Under the pieces are notes generated by a model that saw only the letters and a list, made by a program, of their open reading frames with translations, was not told the DNA's origin and made no database searches. Below are positions 10,678-21,019 of a DNA stretch of 64,000 nt, in pieces. A program made the position numbers and the translations under genes. Each line of letters begins with the position of its first letter. Position 1 is the stretch's first letter. The DNA is from Turbatrix aceti (taxonomy: Eukaryota > Nematoda > Chromadorea > Rhabditida > Panagrolaimidae). Location: the NCBI GenBank assembly GCA_963969345.1, contig OZ017766.1, forward strand, positions 4,030,001-4,094,000, in the 5' to 3' direction.

Positions 10678-10683
10678 ATAAAT
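10678..10683 (+). promoter_or_regulatory. Polyadenylation signal AATAAA of the SelS-Grx gene
   Basis: AATAAA(TAAA) lies about 120 nt after the SelS-Grx stop codon and 130 nt before the next start codon, in the right place to end this transcript before the SLC7 gene. Confidence 0.55.
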
Positions 10684-10760
10684 AAAAAATCTTACGCGGA
10701 AGGAGTTTTGTTTGCTTTTGATTTCCCGTGACCACGTGCGTTTTGGGGAGGGGTTGGACG

Positions 10761-10780
10761 GCTCCCGCGGCCGCGGGAGC
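10761..10780. repeat. Perfect 20-bp GC palindrome between SelS-Grx and SLC7 genes
   Basis: GCTCCCGCGGCCGCGGGAGC is its own reverse complement. It lies about 80 nt after the SelS-Grx polyadenylation signal and 35 nt before the SLC7 start. It could form a strong hairpin in RNA or bind a dimeric protein. Confidence 0.9.
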
Positions 10781-10814
10781 AGTCAGATGAACTCGTCGTT
10801 GTGCCCTTTCAGCG

Positions 10815-12397
10815 ATGCATGGCAGCGGCAACCGGATCGGGCTGCTGGAGGCGATAGCCTACGTCGTGGGCGACATCATCGGCTCTGGCATCTTCGTAGC
10901 GCCGACGACTATCCTCAAGCACAGTGGGTCCCTGGGCCTCTCGCTCATCGTCTGGGCCGTGAGCGCCGTGATCTCCATGGTCGGCGCGTTCGTGTACGTC
11001 GAGCTCGGCACGACGGTCCGGCGCTCGGGCTGTGACTTTGCCTACCTCACGCACGCCTCCTGGCAGCCCCTGGCATCCGCGTTCCTCTTCGTAGCCACCG
11101 GGCTGACCTACACATCGGTGCTGGCGATCCAGGCAATGGCGTTCGGCGAGTACTTTGTGCAGGGCCTGGAGGGCATCATGGACACCCAGTTCGAAGATGG
11201 CAGCAAGCCGATGATGCAGCGCGTCATCGGATTCACTGTGCTGCTTCCGCTGACCTTCGTGAATCTTTTCTCACTGAAGCGCTTCGCCGGTCGGTTTCAA
11301 GTTGTCATCATGTTTGTCAAACTTGTGGTTGTCGGTATAATCATCGGCACTGGGTTCTGGTTCATCGTAGGCAAAGGCCGGACCGGTAATTTCCACAATT
11401 CCTTTGTCGGCACGACGCACAACGCGGGCGACGTCGTGTTGGCGCTCTACAGCGGGCTCTTTGCGTACAACGGCTTCGACATTCTCAACTTTGGCGTCGA
11501 AGAGGTTGACAACCCCCGGCGCACGCTGCCTATAGCGTCTTTCGTTGGCATTTCGCTGGCGGCGGTAGTTTACCTCGCCATGAACATTGCCTATTTCTCC
11601 GTGCTCAGCGTAGACGAGTTCAAGAGTTCGGAGGTTGTTGCCGTGGTAAGTTCTGCGCAAAAACCATTTTTGTCAACCCTCCGTTCATGGCATTTTGCAG
11701 GACTTTGCTCGCAAAACCCTCGGCGACTTCTCATACGTGATGCCGTTTCTGATCGCGCTCCTGCTGCTGGGCAGCATGAACACGACCATCTTCGGCTCGA
11801 GTCGTTACCTGCTGGCCGGCGCGCAGCAACGGGTGATGCCGACGTTGTTCGCCTGCATCCACCCGGCCTCTGAGAGCCCACGAGTCGCCGTGCTCTGGGA
11901 AGTAACGGTCGCAATCGGCGTCTCGTTCATTGGTAATCTGGAGCACCTGGTCAACTACATGACGTACGGCATCTGGATGCAGCGCACCGTCGTTCAGGTC
12001 GCGCTCATCTACATGCGTCTGTCGCCGAAGAAGTTCCCGGTGCCCAAAGACGCCGTGCAGTCTTACATCTTCGTGCCGTTTCTCTTTCTTGCCATCTGCC
12101 TCGCCCTTCTCGTCATCCCAGTCGTCAATGTAAGCGGTGCTCTGGGTCTTTGAATTCAAACTGGGGGGTTTTCAGGATTTCCACGTCGCGATCTACGCCA
12201 CAGCCTTCGTTCTAGGCGGGTTCGTCATCTACTTTGTCTTTCTGTGGCCAAAGCAGCTACCACAATTTTTGCACACCATAAATGGCAAGTCACCTTTGTC
12301 CTCGGTCAGTCAGGATGGCGGGTTTTCAGAAAACGCGGTGAAGACTGCTCAGGTCCTCTTCAATACGATGCCTCTCCTCGCGCCAGGTGCTCGCTAG
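10815..12397 (+). CDS. SLC7-family amino-acid permease (LAT light-chain type)
   Basis: Exons 10815..11645, 11701..12129 and 12176..12397. The last may be split by a GC-AG intron at about 12285..12329 (45 nt, frame-neutral); I favour splicing because the joined sequence aligns better with LAT C termini. The product has about 12 membrane segments and the SLC7/APC signatures: RIGLLEAIAYVVGDIIGSGIF with the substrate-binding GSGIF of TM1, VELGTTVRRSGCDFAYL, NGFDILNFGVEEVDNPRRTLP and the SSRYLLAGAQQRVMP loop. It probably exchanges neutral or cationic amino acids at the plasma membrane. The loop after TM3 has no cysteine where heavy-chain-dependent LATs carry one, so it may act without a 4F2hc partner. 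TTTCAG ends two bases before the ATG. Confidence 0.92.
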
Positions 12398-13561
12398 TCT
12401 CCCTGTTTGCCGTGGGGGTGTTGTGTTTCATGCACTTTCACGAATATGGGTTAATAAGTTATAAACTGAAAGCAAAATGCCTTTTTAATTTTATTCGGAA
12501 CGAAAAAGTTTTACTTTTATCGCTGTTTTTGTCCGAGGACAGCGGTGCAATTTTCACCGCTTTTGTGGCGGTGTCGCTAAAAAAAAGTGTCCTTTCTTTC
12601 TTCGCACCACAAACGCGCGTGTGCGCTGTGATCCTTTACGCTTCGTTGTCTTCTTCGTCAATGATTCTAAACATTCAAGCTCAATAGGCTTGAAAGCATA
12701 CATGTAGAAAAACTCTTCTTTCCCCGTATGAGACGATCCTCAAATTTTTGCTTACACAATGCCGAATTCTGCCTGCACTTTGCTTTACAACTCGGATGAC
12801 GCCTTTGGCACTTTCCAAGAGGCGAAGGTTCGATTCCTTGCGCCTGTTTTTGCCACAAAGTATTTTTTACTTATACGTGGAACAAAAAAGGATGACTTTG
12901 CCGCATGCAAGGTCGGCAGAAGCGCAAAACGAAACCAATTAAGCCGGGAGCGATCGGATATCGCGCGCGCTTGCACATAAACACGCAACCAGCTGTTGTT
13001 GTTCTCGGACGAAAGCATGGCCGCGGTAATTGAACTTTTGACTTACTCCCAAGGCCTCCTGAATCCAGCACAACGATGTTTTATTGTTTTGGAGCAAATT
13101 GCTTCGGTTGCCTGGGCAGGAGGGTGGCGGCAGGGGACGCGCGCACGCGTGAGGCCGGCGCTGGCTGGCCGGCGACGGGGGATCATATTTCATAGACCCA
13201 CAACACTTCTCTTCTTCATCTGTGGCGGCTAATTGGCCAACAAGGGTTTCTGCGATTATCTCAAGTTTCTGCGAGGAAGGCGTAAAAACCGACGGCACCG
13301 CTTAGCGCTATTGAAGGCACGGGCATAACCGCAGCCGCTTCCCGCACGCCGTCCATCATGCGCTGCTGTCAGTCGGTTTTTTGCCCTTCGCCGGGGTTGA
13401 CGCGCGTCCGGATTCCGTTAATTAATGATCTCTGCAGCCGAGGGGCGCTTTTTTGCTCGCGGTCAGACTGCTTCCCGCTTTCAACTGTCGAATACGTTTT
13501 TTTTTCTATGGATGACCGCCGCCTAGCCCAGCTGTGATCGGCGCCATCCGCACGCATCGCC
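12398..13561. other. Intergenic region between permease and Ly6 gene
   Basis: 1.16 kb with short open frames only. A GGTTCGATTCC string at 12827..12837 resembles a tRNA B box, but no cloverleaf forms around it. GC-rich stretch 13120-13180. No supported gene. Confidence 0.5.
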
Positions 13562-14159
13562 ATGCATCTCACGCCCTTCACCGCCATTCTTCTCCTCTCG
13601 ATGGGCATCAGCGTCGTCAGCGCGATCCTCGGCAAGTCTCTTCGCTCGGCGCTCAACGAGTCCGCGTTTCTGATGCACGCTTCAGGTTCCCGGTTCTCGA
13701 AGAGGACCTGCTACCACTGTAGCAGCCTTCACGACTGCAACGGAGGCACGTGCTACGGCGACTACTGCGTCAAAGTTACCGGTGGGTTCACTTCTGGTGT
13801 ACGGCGGCATCGGGGCGTTGCGCTTTCAGCCGGCAGCCGATACGTGAGCAAGGGCTGCGAGAACAAAACCACCAAGTAGGTATTTTTGTCTTCTGGGCTT
13901 TAATTTAACGGAGAAAGATGAACGCACTTCAAGTTTTGCTATGCGTTTCAGCGTGTACGTCCGCTCAACATCGGATCGCCAGGATCCGGATTCCATGAGC
14001 AGCGACGTCGGCTGCATCGACTCGGATACGATGGGGGTGCCGAGCGTCGTGTGCTACTGCAAGAACGCTGACTTCTGCAACGCAGCACCGGTGTCTTCGG
14101 CGTTTTCTCCCCTCGCCCAGTTGCTGGCCTTTGTGACTCTCGCTTTTGCTCACCGGTAA
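13562..14159 (+). CDS. Ly6/uPAR-domain protein, probably GPI-anchored
   Basis: Exons 13562..13781, 13830..13875, 13952..14159 in frame (157 aa). A signal peptide (MHLTPFTAILLLSMGISVVSA) precedes a three-finger Cys pattern: TCYHCSS...C...CYGDYC, a middle KGCEN and a closing CYCKNADFCN, a variant of the Ly6 CC....CN end. The C terminus is a hydrophobic tail (LAQLLAFVTLAFA) without a cytosolic domain, as for GPI addition. Such proteins act at the cell surface, often on channels or synapses. Exon 1 contains a possible 54-nt GC-AG intron (about 13634..13687) that would leave the frame open either way; removing it shortens the linker between signal peptide and domain. Convergent with the C2 gene, 133 bp apart. 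Confidence 0.82.
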
Positions 14160-14189
14160 ACCGACTTTTCAATCAAAGCCGAAGAGAAC

Positions 14190-14195
14190 TTTATT
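14190..14195 (-). promoter_or_regulatory. Polyadenylation signal of the C2-domain gene
   Basis: TTTATT on the plus strand is AATAAA on the minus strand, about 95 nt beyond the stop of the minus-strand C2 gene and 31 nt past the stop of the convergent Ly6 gene, so the two 3' UTRs are close or overlapping. Confidence 0.5.
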
Positions 14196-14292
14196 TATGC
14201 AAAATGCCGTTGCACAGAGATGTGCCACCGGTGGAAGCTCGTTTTGACCCGTAGATAGGGATGACCGATGACGGACGACGGACCCGACTCCG

Positions 14293-15439
14293 TCAGGTGG
14301 CAGAATTGCGGCGGGCGGGGGCGGCGAGGCGGTGCCACATGCAGCAGGGCGTGCCGTGCTTGCGAATCATCTGGCGCCAGTGATAGACGCCCTTCGTCGA
14401 GCCGTCGACGAAGCCGATCAGGCAGTGGCCCAGTTTGTCGCCGAGCACGTCGTCTTCTTCGCCGGCAAAGACCTGCACGGCAATGTGCATGCCAGCGAGG
14501 CGGTGGGGGCTCGCGTGAAGCATGAAACTCTCATGGACGTCTTCGTCGAGACTAGGCCGCGTTTCGCGTCGATGCCGGCTGCGCAGGCCCAACGAAGGAT
14601 CCGTGCGGGGTCGTTGCGCGGCTGCGGCGTGGTGCAGGATGTGCTGGTGAGGAGGGCCATGTCCCCCCACGTGGTTGGGCTCAACGTGGTTCATCAGGGC
14701 AGCGTTCGGCTGGTCCACGTGGTTGGCGACTCTCCTGCAAGGCTACCGCAGCTTACAAAGACACCAGAAAGGTTGGAAAACCCACTGAGGACCAGCGCCG
14801 GGTGGCTCGGGAGGCAGTCTGCTGACCAGGGATTGTCTCTCTTCGAGAACCACGTGGCCTTCGAAGAGCTGAACCTTGACAGTGATGCTGCGATGCTGCG
14901 CCAGACCTCTTAGTTTTTTGAGGGTCAGCGTGATGAATTCAACTTGAGGCGCGTACGTGAGGATAGTGAGGATCTGGTAGGGCGTGTTCTCGACGAGGGA
15001 CAGCTTCGGCAGGAAATCGGCCAGCGAAGGTAAATCCTCGTCGGAGTCGCAGAAGTGCCGGAATTCTCCGTCTAACGGGACCATCCACGCGTCCTTGTGG
15101 GCCACGTTCTTCTCGGGATGGAGTTCTAAAAAATCCCTCGAGTTAATGCAAGCGTAAACATTTAAACTCACCGCCATGGCGATCGCCCCAGGACCTGAAT
15201 TCCAGCTTGCTGGGCCGTCCGTGCCGATGCCCACCGGGCCTCAGCTCGACGTTGTTCCTATTGGCCCTGGCTCCGGGTGCAGGCTGATTCTTGCCGGCAA
15301 GCTGCATCGACTTCGGGGCCCAAGAAGCGGCGGAATCCGCGCCGGCCTCGTTGACCGGCGTCTTGTGCAGCTGGACGGCCTTGTACGGCAGGTTGACAAA
15401 GGACTGGTAGTCGAAGAAGTGCTTGGCTAGGAAATTCAT
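14293..15439 (-). CDS. Synaptotagmin-like C2-domain protein with His-rich insert
   Basis: Exons 15172..15439, 14786..15125, 14293..14734 in frame (349 aa). After a polar N-terminal half, LTILTYAPQVEFITLTLKKL and SITVKVQLFEG form C2 strands. A Pro-rich and then His-rich insert (HVGGHGPPHQHILHH) interrupts the domain, which resumes at SFMLHA, MHIAVQVFAGEEDD and LGHCLIG. The end HWRQMI...MWHRL matches the C-terminal HW..M...WHxL motif of synaptotagmin C2B domains. Loop 1 lacks the Ca2+-binding Asp residues, so calcium-independent binding is likely. There is no membrane segment. The ATG follows a CCTTTCAG acceptor by 15 nt. Synaptotagmin-like is my best call; other C2 trafficking proteins remain possible. 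Confidence 0.68.
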
Positions 15440-18400
15440 GGCATCCGACCTCTCCTGAAAGGCTGGGGTAACACAACTGACGTGCTGCACGTGCAACGCG
15501 AGTTGCGTGATCACGAAATAATTGGATTCGCGGGGAGGGGCGTGGGGAAGTGCCGTCGGCGATTGTTTTCTCTCAAAGCGGCACTACGTTGATTATACAT
15601 GCACGATTGGCGCCGCCGCGGCACTTAAACGCCGCTCTTGCCTTCGGCGTTCCCCGAGGAGCGATTAGAGCCGTGATGACAACTTTCGGCTGGCTTTGCG
15701 ACGCGTCATTCATCACGGACGACGGAGCCGGCGCGAGCCCCCGGCCGGAAGGTCACAGGCCGAAACCAGCGGAAAAGATGGGGTAATTGAAAGGCCACGC
15801 AAAGCAAAACGCTGATGTAATTATGCAAAACACCAGAAAGCACACACGCATAAAATGTGTTAAGCGGGCTCCTACGACGAGGACGAGGTACTGGAACCTC
15901 TGATACTCGTGTTTGGCCACTTCAACCGGCATAGGCAACACTCTCGAGCCCACTGAACTCTGAAGGAACTTTCAAAATGTTAGCGGATCGCGTGGTCTTC
16001 CAAAAACGCAGCGCCGATGGTCTTCGACTCCCTAATGACCGCCTTCGCAATTAGGAGTGAGTAAAGCAGTCCAAGATGTGCCCAAGTTGGTTTTTTGGAC
16101 GGCCAGACTAAAGTCCGCGTCCCAGCCACGGGATAGAGCGATGCGCACTCATTCGAACAAGGTAAGGTGGCAGGTGCTCATGCTCACGGAGGCGGAAGTC
16201 TCGAGGCATTTACCTTCCGTCATCATTACCTGCATCCTGTCAGGGGACAGAAAGATGGCACTCATGAGAGACAAAAAATTTCCCGTGAGCAGACAGACTG
16301 CGACGTCGAAGATGAGCCCGTAACAAAAAACAAACAAACATGTCACACAACACAAGACGACAAAAAACACGGTCGCGTCGCCGCAGCCGCCGTCATCAAA
16401 TCAGGGCCAAGATTGACAGGAGCTGTCAGAGCCAGAAGGCCACATGGGTGCCGACGCTGACGGCACCGGCGGCGGTGGTCGTGGTCGTGGTGGTGGCTAG
16501 GCCCGCACGTATCAGCCGCTCTAAAAAATGCAGAGTGCGGTTGCGCCGAGAAAAGACGAGAGGGGCTCAAATAACAACACGTTGCCATTGGGGCTTCTTG
16601 TCATGGCCAATAAATCATCGCCTCTTCAGGACGAGACCATAACCCAAATAAGGGGGTGCTGATGGGCTCGGAGGGCTTTTAAATTTCGTTCAGACAAGTC
16701 AACAACAAAATAAAAACTATAGTTGCGATGGATACGCCGACAAGAAAAAAAAAAGTTATGATGACGCTCGGATAATTCAACCCATCCCCGCGGCGGCCAG
16801 ACAATTCCCATTTCCCCTCCATCGCCGTCGCCACCGCCGACAGAGCTCGCTCATACTTGTCAATGTCAATTTCAGTTCGACGAAACAAACAAACTCAATT
16901 TGCAGACCTACTTAGCGGCACCTTCGGCACAATTTTTACGAGCCCCGCAAAAAACGAAGCGTTGTACGCGAAGATTATTATGCTCTGATCCAGGCGAGGC
17001 AGAAGGTGGCGGTGGGGGCCATCTGGCCCATCATGCCCCCTCCCTCTCGGCGGGGAGAGCAAACAAACACGGGGGACGAAAAGTAGCCAACTAGCTGCTC
17101 GGTAACCTGCATGAGTTCGTATTCACGCCGTAAGGGCAGGGTGCTAATCCGACAAGTGTCCCTCTCTTCAAACCAACTTCAAAATCAAGAGGGAGGAGCT
17201 CGACTGTTTTACGACTTGGATGGGCCAGCAGGAGTCAGGAAAGACCAAAAAAATTTAGTTTGGTTTGGTTTGGTTTTCCGCTTACCAGCAAAAATTTCTG
17301 CAAAAACAGAATTCAGACCCTCGATGCTCCAGAAATCGGCTTGGCGCGAAAAAGACCAACAACGTGCGACTCGCAACGAAACCCGAACCCTCCGGGGGTT
17401 GGCAAATCTCTGTGAACTCATTCTGGGCGCTGACTAACACAAATCGTTTCAATTACGACGCGTGGCGGACGTCGTGACCGGACACCGGACAACCAGTCCG
17501 TCCAGGCGGACAAGAAACCGAGCGGTCCAACAATAGCACCACTTTGCCGCAAGCTAATTGAATCTTGCTGCCTCTTTCGGAAGACGACTCCGAGAAAGAA
17601 TTCAGTTCAGCGCAACAAAGTTTCGTTTTTTTTTTGCGTCGCCGCCGCTAAGTACAAGTATATTTATGGCCATTACAGTTGAAATGCAGCCCCTGAAACA
17701 CCCCCATGAAAAAGTCCGCGGTCGGTCCGCGTTGCCCGGTGAGCACGGCACGGAGTCCACGTCGGTCAACCGACGGTAAATAAACCGGGAGTGACAACCT
17801 GTCGCCAATCCAGAGGCCAGAAAGGGCACACAAACTCTTTTGCCCTCCCCCAGAAAAGAGCCGCATTCATAAATTTCGGCAACCCTGGATCCCCCGGGGA
17901 CACCTATTACGCCGGCACCCGCTGGCCACAGTTCTGCCCGGTTGGCGCCAAACAGTGCCCCCCCCCCATCAATTTGACGATGTTATCATTAATTCTGTTT
18001 TCGCGGAGGAATAAAACAAAACATAAAAAAATTTAGTACCCTTCGGGTGTCAAAATCACATGTTTGCGAGTTGTGAAACGTGAGAAAGGCGGTGAAGGGC
18101 GAGTCGAACTGTTCAAGTGGCCGGAATTTAATAACACGCTGGTCGATAAAGCAATTGTATCGGGAATAAACATAAATATGATTATGAATAATTCACGTCA
18201 CTAGCTGCACACGCCCCGGGGAAGCGCAGTGCCAAAAAAAATGAACGCAATCAGGTGAACATTGTCGACGACGACAAAAGCCACGCCGCGAAAATTGAAA
18301 TTGAATTTCTGGCACTCAGTCATAAATCCCGAACTGAGTCCCGGAAACGAACGTGTCTGGTTGAGAGATATTTCGCAGGACTTGAATGAAAAATGAGTCG

Positions 18401-19070
18401 CGTCAAGGGAAAAGCGACTGGGCTGACAAAAGATGCGCTCCGAGATTGGCGCGGGAAACGAAGTGCTCGCCCGCGACAACGGCAACGGCACCCAGGCAGA
18501 TTCCGAGGGAACACGGCGTCGCGCTATCACTCACGCTTAATTGACGGACGCGACCGATCCACCCAGGCGGCGACCGACCGTAAGCAGGGCTTGACCCCCG
18601 AAGAGTTCATCTAACTGACAAAAACAAAATAAATTTGGAGGCCGAACCGAGGCGACTCGCAACAACGCTCGCTCGTTGCTTTGCTTCAAATGAAGCCAGG
18701 CACCACGTTCCAGAATGATTGGACTCTATTCCCCTCGGGTTAATGAAACCACTGCAGGGCCGTGCTAAAAAAACCAAAACTAAATTTGGCAGGGCAGAGG
18801 TTTGTGTTTGTGTTCTGCTCTTGCAAGGAAATCTCGCAAGTTGACCAAACATTATATTACGTATGTATGTATGTACACGGTCCGCCCCTTTGATTTCTAA
18901 AAAAAACGCGCGTCGGGCAAAAAAATTCAATTTATTATACAGCATCTGCCAAGCGGATCTCGCCATGCAAGAGAACTCACAGATTCCCGACACAATGGGC
19001 GACCTTCCTTCAAAAAACCCCGTAATTACACCAAAAAAGCCGTCACCGACGAAAAAAACGAATGGCACCG
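15440..19070. other. Gene-poor 3.6 kb region
   Basis: No gene I can support. Minus-strand open frames near 15753..15953, 16149..16370, 16343..16588 and 16679..16888 contain hydrophobic stretches and may be exons of an unrecognised membrane-protein gene. A (GTAT)n microsatellite of about 4 units lies near 18862. Other frames are short and GC-driven. It could hold long regulatory DNA for flanking genes. Confidence 0.4.
16679..16888 (-). CDS. Possible small single-pass membrane protein (69 aa)
   Basis: The frame starts with an ATG and reads a charged N-terminal half (RTEIDIDKYERALSAVATAM), a short Gly/Arg linker, and a strongly hydrophobic segment (VIITFFFLVGVSIATIVFIL) before a stop. The charged helix followed by one transmembrane segment looks protein-like, unlike neighbouring frames. 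There is no family match, no clear splice donor, and no nearby gene to join. It may instead be the first exon of a multi-exon gene running to about 15.75 kb, or chance. Confidence 0.25.
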   Translation of the reverse strand: MFRRTEIDIDKYERALSAVATAMEGKWELSGRRGDGLNYPSVIITFFFLVGVSIATIVFILLLTCLNEI

Positions 19071-20486
19071 TCAAAATCGGTAGGGGAGGCTGTTGATCAG
19101 GGAGACACCGTTCGTCCGAAGCCTGGCAAGGTCGGCGGACGTGTAAGGACCATGCGAATCCTTGATCAGCACAAAGGAGTCAATCGTGGCGTCGTCAGAC
19201 GAGCGTTGCTGCCAGAAGGCCGCGTGGGTCGAATTGACGACGTTGAGCCACGAAATCGAGTAATCTTCGGAGAAAAACGCCACTGCGGGGGTCGAAGGCG
19301 TCTGACCAGGAGCGTCCTGATTTTCCAGGTTGCCAGCAGCACCGGTTACGATGTGGACAGGGGCAGGGGGATTGTCGTAGGGACGGGACGTGTTGTAGAC
19401 CGTGAAGTTGTAGATTGGCAGGTAGCGCTGGTAGTTGTGCTCGTGGGCAAAGATGAGAAAATCCACGCCGGCGTCGTAGAAGAGGGTCTCGAGGTTGTCG
19501 GTGGTTCGGATTTTGTTGTCAACGGTGTCGCAGTTAACGGGGTCGTCTTCGGTCGTGCAGTACATCGGCTGGTGGCCCATAACGACGAGCCAAGGCACGT
19601 TAGCGCGGTTAGCGTTCGCCCGCTGAAGGTCGGCTTTGAGCCACGCGTACTGACCGTCTATCGTGGGCACGTCGACGCCCGTAAAGTCTTCCAGAAAATC
19701 CGGATTGATGATCTCGGTGAGAAAAATCACGAAATGCGTGAGTCCAACGTCGAAGCTGTAGTAAAAGTTGCTCGTGTTTCCTGGCATGTCAAAGCGGTTC
19801 ACGTAGTGGACAGCCGAGTTGACGTAGAACTCGTGATTGCCAGCGGCCACCTGGTAAGGCAACTTGGAAACAACAGGTGCCATCGCCGTCATGAACTCGT
19901 CACCCAGGTCGCTGAGTTGGTAGGCAAGGTCCCCGATGTGCCAGATCATGTCTGCGGAATTCGGAGTCGAAGCTATCCGTTGAAGTGCGCCGAGCGTAGT
20001 GTTTCCATCGTAGTACCCGAGGTCACCGTAGATGACGAACTTGTATCCAGCCCCACCTGGCTTGTTCTGGAGGTAAGTGAATTCCAAAGCATCGGAAAGC
20101 ACTCCGTTGCAGCCGATCTGGTAGCCTAAAATCAAAAAATGAACACTTTCGCTGCAAGACCGACTCAAAAACTACATACGGTACAACTCGCCGGGACGAA
20201 GACTGCCCAAACGGGCGACATGAGACGTGTGAAGCGTGGTCTCATTGTACGGCCTGGAAGTCGCGTAAATGCCCTGCTGCAATCCGAAAGGAGATGCCGA
20301 CCGGACGGCGACATAGGGACTGCTGCAGTTGTTGCCCTGCCAGGCAATGGACAGCTCACCTGGCACACCGGTATAGGCAATGTGAGGCTGGAGGTCGAAA
20401 ACAGACTGCGCAAAGCTGCCCCGTGTCAGAACCACGAAAATGCCTGCCACGAGCAAAAAAGGTGAACGTGAACAGACCAATGACAT
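19071..20486 (-). CDS. Secreted purple acid phosphatase
   Basis: Two exons, 20180..20486 and 19071..20125, in frame (453 aa). A signal peptide (SPFLLVAGIFVVLTRGSFAQS) is followed by a fibronectin-like N-terminal domain (GELSIAWQG). The metallophosphatase motifs follow in order: YGDLGYY, GDLAYQ, GNHE, VVMGHQPMY and AHEHNYQRY, matching the five blocks that bind the Fe/metal centre in ACP7-type purple acid phosphatases. Several N-x-S/T sites fit a secreted or lysosomal glycoprotein. It hydrolyses phosphomonoesters at low pH. The start at 20486 is chosen because it opens the signal peptide; an upstream ATG at 20552 would add an unlikely polar leader. Length is normal for the family. Confidence 0.92.
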
Positions 20487-21019
20487 GATTGACGAAGAGA
20501 AAAGCTCGAAGAATCGACTTTCCTGCACTCTAATAAAAGCAACGAGTGTCACGAAGAGGTCTTACGTCGTCGCTACAGAACACGCGCGTTTCATGTTTCT
20601 TGTCTGGCTGAAACAAGAAGACTCCTGGCTCCTGATACCAGACAGGTTGACTTTTCTGCTTACCGTCCGACAACGCAAACGTGCTAAATACGGGTTGTGC
20701 ACAAACTACCAGAAATCCGGCCAGTGCAAACAAACTCCTTGATCTCGTGTCAGACGCGTGGGTTTGTTCACGCAAACTCATAAAAGACACCATCGCTCAA
20801 GGTATGAAAAACGAAAAACAATCTTGATCAAATCGCAATTCAAAATTTAAAAAAAAACTGATATGTCAAACAAATGTCTCAAGAAGAAAATTTTTTTTCG
20901 ATCGTACGCAAAAATCTTGACAAAAGATACGATCTTTGAAAATTAACTGTAATGCATTTTATGGACAAGTGCTCAAAATTCAACAAAAAGTAGTACAGTT
21001 TTCAACTTTACCGGTGCCG
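20487..21019. other. Intergenic spacer between GPN3 and acid phosphatase
   Basis: 533 bp, AT-rich toward 20,800-20,990. It contains the 3' end of GPN3 and the phosphatase promoter. No other feature seen. Confidence 0.5.

Noticed and set aside
12827..12837. GGTTCGATTCC resembling a tRNA B box
   Set aside because: The flanking T stem mispairs and no acceptor or anticodon stem can be drawn upstream.
19062..20129. 355-residue plus-strand open frame
   Set aside because: Antisense shadow of the acid phosphatase exon, whose five metal motifs are on the minus strand.
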